22,530 nucleotides of DNA, taken from NCBI GenBank assembly GCA_023258655.1, contig JALQWO010000001.1, positions 3,425 to 25,954 on the forward strand. Reading direction: 5' to 3'. Shown one piece after another: positions 16,146 through 22,530 of the stretch; the first letter of the stretch is position 1, and every line of letters begins with the position of its first letter. The notes under the pieces were generated by a model that saw nothing but the letters and a program-made list of their open reading frames with translations, was not told the DNA's origin and made no database searches. The position numbers were made by a program, and so were the translations under genes. Source of the stretch: Bacteroidia bacterium (GTDB lineage: Bacteria; Bacteroidota; Bacteroidia; NS11-12g; UBA955).

Positions 16146-16868
16146 ATGAAAAAACTACTCCTTTCACTGATTGCCCTTTTCACGCTGACCACGGTTTTTG
16201 GCCAAAGCACGAATGATCGCTTGAAGCCCTGGTCGCTGGGTGTTGCAGGAGGAATCAACTTCTCCAAGACCTACAGCAACGATACATTTGCCAGAAACTT
16301 CTCAGGCAGAAACAAAACAGGGGTAAACGTAGGGGCTTTGATATCCTACGACATCAATGACAACATCTCCGTTAGTAGTGGGTTGGGATTTATCACCAAG
16401 GGCTATCGCATTTACAACGACACCCTCAAAACCAACATGAAAATCACGCGCAACATTCCGGGCATCGTGGTACCGTTGGGGCTAACTTTCCGACAGCAAT
16501 TCAACGCTTCGCGATTCATTGTAGAGAAAATGGGTGTGGCGGTCAACTATAGCTTTGGCCACAAAGAAGACACCTTTTACAATGGCAGCAACAAGAAATT
16601 TCGCATCGTCGAAACCAAGGTGCAACCCTTGTATCCTTTGTTTTATTTGGGTATTGGACTGGGTGGAAATACAGCCAAGGGGAATCGATATGAGTTTGGT
16701 TTGACCTACCAACAGCCCTTTGGTCGGGAAATGGAACTCTCGGTATCAGGGGGCGAATTTTTAAACAAAAACTTTTTGCTCAACTACCGCGGAGGGAACT
16801 TGCAGGCCACGTTTACCTACCATTTCAACTTCGGCAATTTTGAGAAGAGCGATGAGTATTTCTATTAA
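16146..16868 (+). CDS. PorT-like/outer-membrane beta-barrel protein
   Basis: A 240-residue exported protein. Residues 1-19 are a signal peptide (KKLLLSLIALFTLTTVFG) with cleavage predicted before QST. Mature strands alternate in the barrel manner: SLGVAGGINFSKTY, TGVNVGALISYDINDNISVSSGLGFITKGY, NIPGIVVPLGLTFRQQF, LFYLGIGLGGNT, RYEFGLTYQQPF and LQATFTYHFNFGNF. It belongs to the broad PorT/OMP_b-brl group; a specific function is not readable. Unlike a standard barrel it ends with a short polar tail (EKSDEYFY) after the last strand. It is distinct in sequence from the PorT-like gene at 3563. It stands alone, with its own promoter, 70 bp before the ZIP gene. Confidence 0.8.
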   Translation: MKKLLLSLIALFTLTTVFGQSTNDRLKPWSLGVAGGINFSKTYSNDTFARNFSGRNKTGVNVGALISYDINDNISVSSGLGFITKGYRIYNDTLKTNMKITRNIPGIVVPLGLTFRQQFNASRFIVEKMGVAVNYSFGHKEDTFYNGSNKKFRIVETKVQPLYPLFYLGIGLGGNTAKGNRYEFGLTYQQPFGREMELSVSGGEFLNKNFLLNYRGGNLQATFTYHFNFGNFEKSDEYFY

Positions 16869-16925
16869 GGCATGCCCTATGGAACCAATTCATTGATGGA
16901 TTGATTGAGCCAGTGGCATTTCCGT

Positions 16926-16933
16926 TATCTTTG
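16926..16933 (+). promoter_or_regulatory. Candidate promoter (TATCTTTG, with upstream TTG) for the ZIP gene
   Basis: TATCTTTG ends 5 nt before the first ATG (16939). A TTG at 16905-16907 lies 18 nt upstream, a good spacing for the Bacteroidota -33/-7 pair, making this the best-formed promoter of the set. Initiation would fall at or beside the start codon; a second ATG follows at 16942. Confidence 0.6.
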
Positions 16934-16938
16934 AGTTT

Positions 16939-17769
16939 ATGATGGACAGTTTACATAGCTTCTTTCAAGGACTTTCGCCCATGATGCAAGGTCTTGCGGG
17001 ATCCATGTTTACTTGGTTTGTTACCGCTTTGGGCGCGTCGATGGTTTTCTTCGTAAAAGACCTCAACCGCGGATTCATGGATGTTTTGATGGGATTTACG
17101 GGTGGCGTCATGCTGGCAGCCAGTTTTTGGAGCTTGCTCAATCCTGCCATCGGCATGGCTGAAACCCAGGGTTTTGGCAATTTGGCTTGGGTGCCAGTGG
17201 GTATTGGGTTTTTGGCCGGGGCACTCTTCCTGTTCGCATTGGATCAATATTTACCCCACCTCCACTTGAGTTCCCCCATGGAAAAAAGCGAAGGGGTAAA
17301 AACCAACTGGAATCGAACCATTTTGTTGGTGTTGGCGATTACCCTGCACAACATACCCGAAGGATTGGCTGTAGGGGTGGCTTTTGGCGCTGTGGCCGAG
17401 GGATTGCCGGGCGCAGATTTGAGTGCGGCCATTGCCTTGGCGATTGGCATTGGCATTCAAGATTTCCCCGAGGGATTGGCGGTGGCTTTGCCATTGCGCC
17501 GGTTTGGACTATCCCGACGAAAATCCTTCATGTGGGGTCAATTGTCGGGCGCCGTTGAGCCCTTGGCAGCGATGCTTGGTGTGGGTTTGGTCATGATTGC
17601 GACCCCCATTTTGCCCTATGCATTGGCATTTGCCGCTGGGGCGATGATTTACGTGGTGGTAGAGGAAGTTATTCCGGAGAGTCAGCGCGATGGACACACA
17701 GACAAAGCCACATTGGGCTTGATGTTTGGATTTGTGCTAATGATGGCGTTGGATGTGGGTCTGGGTTAG
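16939..17769 (+). CDS. ZIP family metal transporter (GufA/ZupT-like)
   Basis: A 276-residue divalent-metal importer, most likely for zinc or iron into the cytosol. It has about eight membrane helices with the two ZIP signature helices: HNIPEGLAVGVAFGA (137-151, with H137, N138, E141) and QDFPEGLAVALPL (174-186, with D175, E178). E207 (GAVEPLA) and the late EEVIPE (242-247) match conserved acidic positions of the GufA branch. The cytosolic loop between helices 3 and 4 is short and carries PHLHL (106-110), a small histidine patch, rather than a long His-rich loop. MM at the N-terminus leaves the start ambiguous by one codon. Its TAG overlaps the stop codon of the convergent miaE-like gene (17766-17769). 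Confidence 0.92.
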   Translation: MMDSLHSFFQGLSPMMQGLAGSMFTWFVTALGASMVFFVKDLNRGFMDVLMGFTGGVMLAASFWSLLNPAIGMAETQGFGNLAWVPVGIGFLAGALFLFALDQYLPHLHLSSPMEKSEGVKTNWNRTILLVLAITLHNIPEGLAVGVAFGAVAEGLPGADLSAAIALAIGIGIQDFPEGLAVALPLRRFGLSRRKSFMWGQLSGAVEPLAAMLGVGLVMIATPILPYALAFAAGAMIYVVVEEVIPESQRDGHTDKATLGLMFGFVLMMALDVGLG

Positions 17770-18506
17770 TGCACCCGATCACCACGAAGTTCTAGATTTG
17801 CCATGATTTCTGCTTCGGCAAGAAGCATTTCTTCCCAGCGTTGTTTCACTTGTGCTTCAGGCAAATAATGTTTTGCCAAATCAATAAACATGCGATAGTG
17901 GCCAGCCTCAGACACCATGAATTCGTAATAGAACTTTCTGAGGTATTCGTCTTGACAATACAGGCTTAGCAAACGAAACCGCTCGCAAGAACGGGCTTCC
18001 ACCATGGCTGATACCAGCAAGTATTCCATCATGGTTTGCTCGCGGGATCCGCCTTTTCGCATTTGGTTGTGCAAGGCAACCACGTATTCATCTTTTCGCT
18101 GTCGGCCCAAATTGAGTCCGCGTTTTTTCAACTCTTTCAGGACCTTGCGAAAATGTCCCCATTCCTCGGCCACAAGGGGTGTCACTTCATCTACAAGGCG
18201 GGCATGGTCGGAGAATTTCACAATGAGGGTTACGCCCATGGTGGCCGCTTTTTGTTCGCAAAAGGCGTGATCGGTGAGAATTTCTTCAATGGTTTTCTCA
18301 GCCACATTCACCCATCTGGGGTCGGTGGGAAGCTTCAACCCCAACATACGAACGGCTTCCAAATTGGCTTCCAGTGTAGTATCGTGGGTTTTGTGCAAGG
18401 GTTCAGCCTCTGGCTCCGAAGGAGCCAGAGGCGCATCCTCCTCACGATAAAATTCGTCAGAGTATCCAGGATGTGATACCGTTACATGTTGCTCTTTCGG
18501 CTTCAT
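17766..18506 (-). CDS. miaE: MiaE-like tRNA hydroxylase with N-terminal extension
   Basis: A 246-residue ferritin-like diiron protein. From residue 54 (MLGLKLPTDPRWVNVAEKTIEEILTD) to the end it follows the MiaE family, which hydroxylates ms2i6A at position 37 of tRNAs. Diiron ligands are E84, E115-x2-H118 (EEWGHF), E170 (VEARSCERF) and E200-x2-H203 (SEAGHY). The first 53 residues (rich in Glu and Pro, for example APSEPEAEP) have no counterpart in typical MiaE of about 190-200 residues. The true start could therefore be M54 (18347), with the 5' part forming a leader; the longer start gives tight spacing, 2 nt after the rpiB stop. It is the last gene of the run fabG-tatC-rpiB-miaE. Confidence 0.85.
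   Translation of the reverse strand: MKPKEQHVTVSHPGYSDEFYREEDAPLAPSEPEAEPLHKTHDTTLEANLEAVRMLGLKLPTDPRWVNVAEKTIEEILTDHAFCEQKAATMGVTLIVKFSDHARLVDEVTPLVAEEWGHFRKVLKELKKRGLNLGRQRKDEYVVALHNQMRKGGSREQTMMEYLLVSAMVEARSCERFRLLSLYCQDEYLRKFYYEFMVSEAGHYRMFIDLAKHYLPEAQVKQRWEEMLLAEAEIMANLELRGDRVH
18406..18432. repeat. Perfect 12-bp hairpin inside the 5' part of miaE
   Basis: Arms GCCTCTGGCTCC (18406-18417) and GGAGCCAGAGGC (18421-18432) are fully complementary around a 3-nt loop. It covers codons 25-34 of the longer miaE reading frame and lies 59 nt upstream of the alternative ATG at 18347. There is no T-run on either side, so it is not an ordinary intrinsic terminator. It may be an mRNA structure affecting miaE translation. 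Confidence 0.7.
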
Positions 18507-18508
18507 GC

Positions 18509-18946
18509 TTACCCCTCAATTTTGTTCACCCGATTTTGGTGTCTACCACCCTCGAATTCCGCACCCAAATAGGCATCTACAATCGCAAAAGCCTTCTCTT
18601 GAGACACAAATCGCGCAGGCAAACAAATCACATTCGCGTTGTTGTGCTGTTTCGCCAACGCACTGATCTCTGGCTCCCAACACAAGGCAGCCCGCACACT
18701 GTTGTGTTTGTTTGCTGTGATACAAACGCCGTTGCCACTGCCGCAAATCAAAATCCCACATCCGGCTTGACCCTTCTCCACCGCTTCTGCCACTTTGTGC
18801 GCGTAATCTGGATAATCCACGCTGTCTGCAGAATCCGGACCCATGTCCAACAATTCGTAGCCAAGTTCAATCAAACGGACCAACAGGTCGTTTTTCAATT
18901 CGAATCCTGCATGATCCGATCCAAGGGCGATGGTTTTATTGTTCAT
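18509..18946 (-). CDS. rpiB: Ribose-5-phosphate isomerase B
   Basis: A 145-residue RpiB/LacAB-family isomerase interconverting ribose 5-phosphate and ribulose 5-phosphate in the pentose phosphate pathway. Visible are GSDHAGFELK (9-18, with D11 and H12), YPDYAHKVAEAV, the catalytic cysteine C68 in ICGSGNGVCITANKH (the common form is CGTGxG), H101 in QHNNANV and the phosphate-binding RHQNRVNKIE at the C-terminus. Length is normal. Its start overlaps the tatC stop by 11 bp and it ends 2 nt before miaE, so the three are probably one transcript. LacB-type galactose isomerases are similar, but no lactose or galactose genes are nearby. Confidence 0.95.
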   Translation of the reverse strand: MNNKTIALGSDHAGFELKNDLLVRLIELGYELLDMGPDSADSVDYPDYAHKVAEAVEKGQAGCGILICGSGNGVCITANKHNSVRAALCWEPEISALAKQHNNANVICLPARFVSQEKAFAIVDAYLGAEFEGGRHQNRVNKIEG

Positions 18947-19772
18947 TTTCTCGATTTTTTTCTACGCGTTTGGCGACGTAAATGCCCACAACATACAATC
19001 CCATCAACGGCGTTCCTAACAACAACTGACTGAACACATCCGGCGATGGCGTGGCAATACCCGCTATCAAAAAGATGACCACCACCGCATAACGCCAATT
19101 CTTTTTCAAAAAGGCGCTGCTCACAATGCCCAATCTCGCCAACACATAAATCAGCACAGGTAGTTCAAAAACCAACCCGGTAGCCAAACTCATGAAAGTA
19201 ACGAAACCCGTTACACTGGAAATGGTGATGATATTTTGTATCTGGGGATTCAACGAATACCCCAATAAGAAGTTCGATGCCAATGGCACCAAAAAGAAAT
19301 ACGCAAAGAACAATCCGGTAAAAAACAGCAACGAAACAATAGATAGACTGCGACGCGTTTTCTCAATTTCTTTCTGACTCAGTGCCGGTTTGATAAAACT
19401 CCATATCTGATAGATAATATAAGGAAAAGCAACGACAAATCCAACAACAAAGGCAATTTTAAACGCACTAACAAACTGTCCTTGAATCTGTTGACTCTGC
19501 ATCACCAAAGGTGGCGGCGTCCAACACAAAGCATCTGAATGCAACAATGTTCTACCGGCGCTACAGAAAAATCGGTAACCAAAAAAATCGGGAGAGAATG
19601 GACTCAGAACAATCCAATCAAACAATTTTTCAACGTAAATAAAACCAACCACCGTACCCACAAGCACCACCATCGCCACACGAAACAACCGCTTTCTGAG
19701 TTCATCGATGTGATCGAAAAACCCCATGTTTTTTTCGTAGGGATACAACTCTTCGGGCTGATCTAAAGGCAT
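18936..19772 (-). CDS. tatC: Sec-independent protein translocase subunit TatC
   Basis: A 278-residue inner-membrane protein that recognises twin-arginine signal peptides and, with TatA, exports folded proteins. The N-terminal signature GFFDHIDELRKRLFRV (17-32, with E24 and L25-R26) is the signal-binding surface. Six transmembrane helices follow (about 33-49, 102-124, 143-168, 185-205, 220-238, 244-262), with FPYIIYQIWSFIKPAL before helix 3 and IAGIATPSPDVFSQLLLGTP at helix 5-6. The first periplasmic loop (about 57-95) is long and has two cysteines (C70, C83). tatA is not in this window. It follows fabG by 21 nt, and its end overlaps rpiB by 11 bp. Confidence 0.95.
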   Translation of the reverse strand: MPLDQPEELYPYEKNMGFFDHIDELRKRLFRVAMVVLVGTVVGFIYVEKLFDWIVLSPFSPDFFGYRFFCSAGRTLLHSDALCWTPPPLVMQSQQIQGQFVSAFKIAFVVGFVVAFPYIIYQIWSFIKPALSQKEIEKTRRSLSIVSLLFFTGLFFAYFFLVPLASNFLLGYSLNPQIQNIITISSVTGFVTFMSLATGLVFELPVLIYVLARLGIVSSAFLKKNWRYAVVVIFLIAGIATPSPDVFSQLLLGTPLMGLYVVGIYVAKRVEKNRENEQ

Positions 19773-19793
19773 ACTGACAAGTCTTCCTTACAA

Positions 19794-20537
19794 TTACATC
19801 AACATACCACCACAAACCGACAGGGTTTGTCCGGTTACGTAAGCACTCATGTCGCTGGCCAAAAACAAACACACATTGGCCACGTCATCGGGCGTTCCAC
19901 CACGCTTCAACGGAATGGTCTCAGCCCACTGTTTGCGCACGTTTTCATCGAGTGCGTGTGTCATCTCCGTTTCAATAAACCCTGGAGCCACGGCATTGCA
20001 ACGCACATTCCGGCTGCCCAACTCCTTGGCGATACTCTTGGTAAACCCAATCATCCCAGCCTTGGAAGCCGCGTAATTGGCCTGACCCGCATTACCCATC
20101 ACGCCCACAACAGATGTCATATTGATGATACTACCTGCACGGTTACCCAAAAAGTGTTTCAAAAAGGCTTTTGTCAAGTTAAATGCCGATTTCAAATTGG
20201 TATCAATGACTTCATCCCATTGCTCCTCTGTCATGCGCAACATCAACGTGTCACGGGTAATCCCCGCATTGTTGATCAAACAATCAATCTTGCCAAAATC
20301 GGCAATCACCGTTTCTGCCAACGTCATGCTCTGCGCAAAATCAGCGGCATCCGATTGATATCCTTTTACTTTTACACCGTATTGTGCCGTCAACTCTTGT
20401 TCAAAAGCACGCGCTTTTTCTATAGAAGAAGCGAAAGTAAAGGCAATGTTACATCCATTTTTGGCGAAAACTTCGGCGATTCCTTTGCCGATTCCCCGAG
20501 AAGCACCTGTGATGAGGGCGGTTTTTCCTTGAAGCAT
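19794..20537 (-). CDS. fabG: 3-oxoacyl-ACP reductase
   Basis: A 247-residue SDR that reduces 3-oxoacyl-ACP to 3-hydroxyacyl-ACP with NADPH in fatty-acid elongation. Motifs: TGASRGIG (10-17), NNAG (89-92), S142, Y155 and K159 (YAASKAG), PGFIETEMT, and the C-terminal CGGMLM end that is standard for FabG. Length equals the family norm, and it is clearly closer to FabG than the dehydrogenase at 493-1269. The start at 20537 (MLQGKTALITGAS) is chosen over an in-frame ATG 12 codons upstream, which would extend into the divergent recG gene and run through the promoter palindrome. It heads the minus run fabG-tatC-rpiB-miaE. No other fatty-acid genes are adjacent. Confidence 0.93.
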   Translation of the reverse strand: MLQGKTALITGASRGIGKGIAEVFAKNGCNIAFTFASSIEKARAFEQELTAQYGVKVKGYQSDAADFAQSMTLAETVIADFGKIDCLINNAGITRDTLMLRMTEEQWDEVIDTNLKSAFNLTKAFLKHFLGNRAGSIINMTSVVGVMGNAGQANYAASKAGMIGFTKSIAKELGSRNVRCNAVAPGFIETEMTHALDENVRKQWAETIPLKRGGTPDDVANVCLFLASDMSAYVTGQTLSVCGGMLM

Positions 20538-20540
20538 GCT

Positions 20541-20561
20541 GCGAAGATAACTTATCTTCGC
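20541..20561. promoter_or_regulatory. Symmetric divergent promoter palindrome between fabG and recG
   Basis: Arms GCGAAGATAA (20541-20550) and TTATCTTCGC (20552-20561) are perfectly complementary around a single C. Each strand reads TATCTTCG, a one-mismatch form of TAnnTTTG, ending exactly 4 nt before the fabG ATG (minus, 20537) and 4 nt before the recG ATG (plus, 20565). The 27 bp between the two starts thus hold overlapping, mirror-image -7 elements. A regulator could bind the palindrome instead; both readings are inference. Confidence 0.6.
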
Positions 20562-20564
20562 GAA

Positions 20565-22530
20565 ATGCCCCATTGGTTGGATACGGGAATTGAGTATTTA
20601 AAAGGCGTCGGCCCCCAAAGGGCTGAGGCACTCAAAAAAGAATTGGGTATCCACACCTTGGGCGATTTACTCAGTCACTACCCCTTCCGCCACGAAGATC
20701 GTTCCCAGGTGTATCGCATCAACAGCCTTCAAGGCGATGATGTATGGGTGCAATTGCAAGGTAGCATAAGACCCGTGGGCATGACGGGACAAGGAAGCGG
20801 ACGTCGTTACGTGGCCATGCTCCACGATGGCAGCGGGGAAATTGAACTGGTTTGGTTCAAAGGAATCGTGTACGTGGATCGGATGTTAAAACCCGGCACT
20901 ACCTATCGCGTTTATGGCAAAATCAACAACTTCAAAGGCAAATTGAGCATCGCCCACCCAGAACTCGATGCTGTAATTCCTAACGCCCCCACAAAACCCC
21001 TGAATTTGGTGCCCGTTTACCCCCTCACTGAGGGAATGCGACGGAAAAAATTGGAAAATAAGTTCCTCGTTACCGCAGCCCAAAACGCCGTAAACAGCAG
21101 CCTCTACGACATTCCCGAGAACCTGCCGCTATCCATCATCCAAAAATATAAGTTCCTTTCCCGCAAAGACGCCGTTAAAGAACTGCATTTCCCGCAAAAC
21201 CTTGGGCGATTGGAAGAAGCCAAACGGCGACTCAAATTCGAAGAACTCTTCTATTTACAAATGCGGCACTTGATGCTGAAAGGCTTCAGAAACCGCACCT
21301 ACAAAGGACTCATTTTTGATACGGTTGGCAAATACTTCCACGAATTCTACGATAACCACCTGCCGTTCGATTTAACAGGCGCACAAAAACGGGTGCTGAA
21401 AGAGATTCGCAACGACTTCAAAACCGGACTGCAGTGTAATCGATTAATTCAAGGCGATGTGGGTTCAGGAAAAACCATGGTGGCCATGCTCAGTATGTTG
21501 ATCGCCATCGACAATGGATATCAGGCCTGCATGATGGCCCCCACCGAAATACTCGCCACACAGCATTACGAAGGCCTTCGCGAATGGGTAGAAATATTGG
21601 GACTGAGAATGGAATTACTCACCGGCTCAACACCCAAGAAAAAGCGAGAACTGCTGCTGTCTGACCTCCTGTTAGGAAACATCCACATTTTGGTCGGTAC
21701 GCACGCCCTCATCGAACAAGACGTGCAATACAAACAGTTGGGATTGGTGGTCATCGATGAACAACATCGCTTCGGGGTAGCGCAACGGGCCAAACTCTGG
21801 AAAAAAGGACAAGTGCTCCCACACATCTTGGTGATGACTGCCACCCCCATTCCAAGAACCTTGGCAATGACTGTGTACGGCGACCTCGAAGTGAGCGTGA
21901 TTGATGAAATGCCGGCTGGACGAAAGCCCATCGTTACGGTACACCGACAAGAATCGATGCGACCTGCGATCATGGAATTCTTAAAGAATGAAATCGCCAA
22001 AGGGCGACAGATTTACTATGTATTTCCGTTGATTGAAGACAGCGAAAAACTTGACCTCAACAGCCTCATGAGCGGATTTGACATGGTGAGTAGTTATTTA
22101 TCGCCGCCAGAATTCAAGTACAGCATCGTCCACGGAAAACTCAAACCGGCGGAAAAGGATGCCGCCATGAATTTGTTTAAAAACCACCAAACCGACATCA
22201 TGATTGCCACCACGGTGATTGAAGTTGGGGTTAATGTGCCCAATGCCTCGGTGATGGTCATTGAAAACGCAGAGCGATTTGGGTTGGCACAATTGCACCA
22301 ACTTAGGGGCCGTGTGGGACGGGGCAACGAGCAGAGTTTTTGCATCTTGATCACCAAACCCGGCTTGGGCGAAAACGGATACAGGCGCATTTCCACCATG
22401 GTTCAAACCAACGATGGATTCGAAATTGCCAAGGTTGATTTGGAGTTGCGGGGACCCGGCGAACTTGATGGCACCAAACAAAGCGGGGTGTTGGAATTGA
22501 AATTGGCCGATATCCGCCATGATGAATCTA
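20565..22530 (+). CDS. recG: ATP-dependent DNA helicase RecG (3' end beyond window)
   Basis: An uninterrupted frame of 655 codons from ATG 20565 to the right edge, so about 45 residues of a usual RecG (around 700) are missing. RecG remodels stalled replication forks and Holliday junctions. The N-terminus MPHWLDTGIEYLKGVGPQRA matches the family; the OB-fold wedge domain spans about 55-140. Helicase motifs are GDVGSGKT (297-304), PTEILATQH, DEQHRFGV (398-405), TATPIPRTL (425-433), ATTVIEVGVNVPNA, and QLRGRVGRG (579-587). The following LRGPGELDGTKQSG is the RecG-specific region that couples ATP hydrolysis to branch migration. Transcription probably starts in the palindrome shared with fabG, 4 nt upstream. 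Confidence 0.97.
   Translation, partial: MPHWLDTGIEYLKGVGPQRAEALKKELGIHTLGDLLSHYPFRHEDRSQVYRINSLQGDDVWVQLQGSIRPVGMTGQGSGRRYVAMLHDGSGEIELVWFKGIVYVDRMLKPGTTYRVYGKINNFKGKLSIAHPELDAVIPNAPTKPLNLVPVYPLTEGMRRKKLENKFLVTAAQNAVNSSLYDIPENLPLSIIQKYKFLSRKDAVKELHFPQNLGRLEEAKRRLKFEELFYLQMRHLMLKGFRNRTYKGLIFDTVGKYFHEFYDNHLPFDLTGAQKRVLKEIRNDFKTGLQCNRLIQGDVGSGKTMVAMLSMLIAIDNGYQACMMAPTEILATQHYEGLREWVEILGLRMELLTGSTPKKKRELLLSDLLLGNIHILVGTHALIEQDVQYKQLGLVVIDEQHRFGVAQRAKLWKKGQVLPHILVMTATPIPRTLAMTVYGDLEVSVIDEMPAGRKPIVTVHRQESMRPAIMEFLKNEIAKGRQIYYVFPLIEDSEKLDLNSLMSGFDMVSSYLSPPEFKYSIVHGKLKPAEKDAAMNLFKNHQTDIMIATTVIEVGVNVPNASVMVIENAERFGLAQLHQLRGRVGRGNEQSFCILITKPGLGENGYRRISTMVQTNDGFEIAKVDLELRGPGELDGTKQSGVLELKLADIRHDES

Noticed and set aside
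16881..16903. Imperfect inverted repeat CAATTCAT/ATGGATTG in the gap before the ZIP gene, considered as a terminator
   Set aside because: One mismatch, AT-rich, 8-bp arms and no T-run; too weak to call.
20538..20573. FabG start 12 codons upstream
   Set aside because: It reads through the palindrome and past the recG ATG; FabG proteins start at MLQGKTALITG.
21566..22520. Minus-strand open frames (such as 21566-22000 and 22098-22520) inside recG
   Set aside because: RecG is intact across the region with all helicase motifs; these are shadow frames.

Overview
The window reads as a gene-dense stretch of a Bacteroidota chromosome. The evidence is a GldB-type lipoprotein next to nadE, two PorT-like outer-membrane beta-barrel proteins, a Bacteroidota-style LuxC-domain acyl-CoA reductase, a START-like small protein, and repeated matches to the Bacteroidota -7 promoter element TAnnTTTG just upstream of start codons. 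Base composition looks even, near 50% GC. No tRNA, rRNA, insertion sequence, phage gene or CRISPR array was seen. Every gap between genes is about 110 bases or less, so no long empty stretch needs explaining.

Layout. Bases 107-3555 (minus strand) form a run, read right to left: gldB-like lipoprotein, PaaI-type thioesterase, SAM methyltransferase, short-chain dehydrogenase, YciH/SUI1 factor. Divergent from it, 3563-7303 (plus) holds a PorT-like protein, glutamine-dependent NAD+ synthetase (nadE) and an MFS transporter. Next come a glucosaminidase-like secreted protein and DNA primase dnaG (minus), an M20 amidohydrolase (plus) and a START-like protein (minus). A PAP2 phosphatase overlapping an ArnT/PMT-type glycosyltransferase, then arginase, run on plus (11751-15071). 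An acyl-CoA reductase (minus) shares its 3' tail with arginase. A second beta-barrel protein and a ZIP metal transporter follow on plus. A minus run fabG-tatC-rpiB-miaE (20537 to 17766) comes next, and recG (plus) runs off the right edge about 45 codons short of its usual end.

How they work together. Most genes are core or housekeeping functions: replication and repair (dnaG, recG), fatty-acid synthesis (fabG), NAD synthesis (nadE), pentose phosphates (rpiB), protein export (tatC), tRNA modification (miaE), and envelope or surface functions (gldB-like, PorT-like, PAP2/glycosyltransferase, glucosaminidase-like). I see no new defence or mobile system. The most notable structure is regulatory. 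Eight genes have a TAnnTTTG or TAnnTTCG element ending only 4-10 nt before the start codon, which predicts leaderless or nearly leaderless mRNAs. At fabG/recG one 21-bp palindrome supplies this element symmetrically to both divergent genes. Other points of interest are a 24-bp antisense overlap between arginase and the acyl-CoA reductase, a terminator hairpin that contains the MFS stop codon, and a perfect 12-bp hairpin inside the N-terminal extension of the MiaE-like gene.
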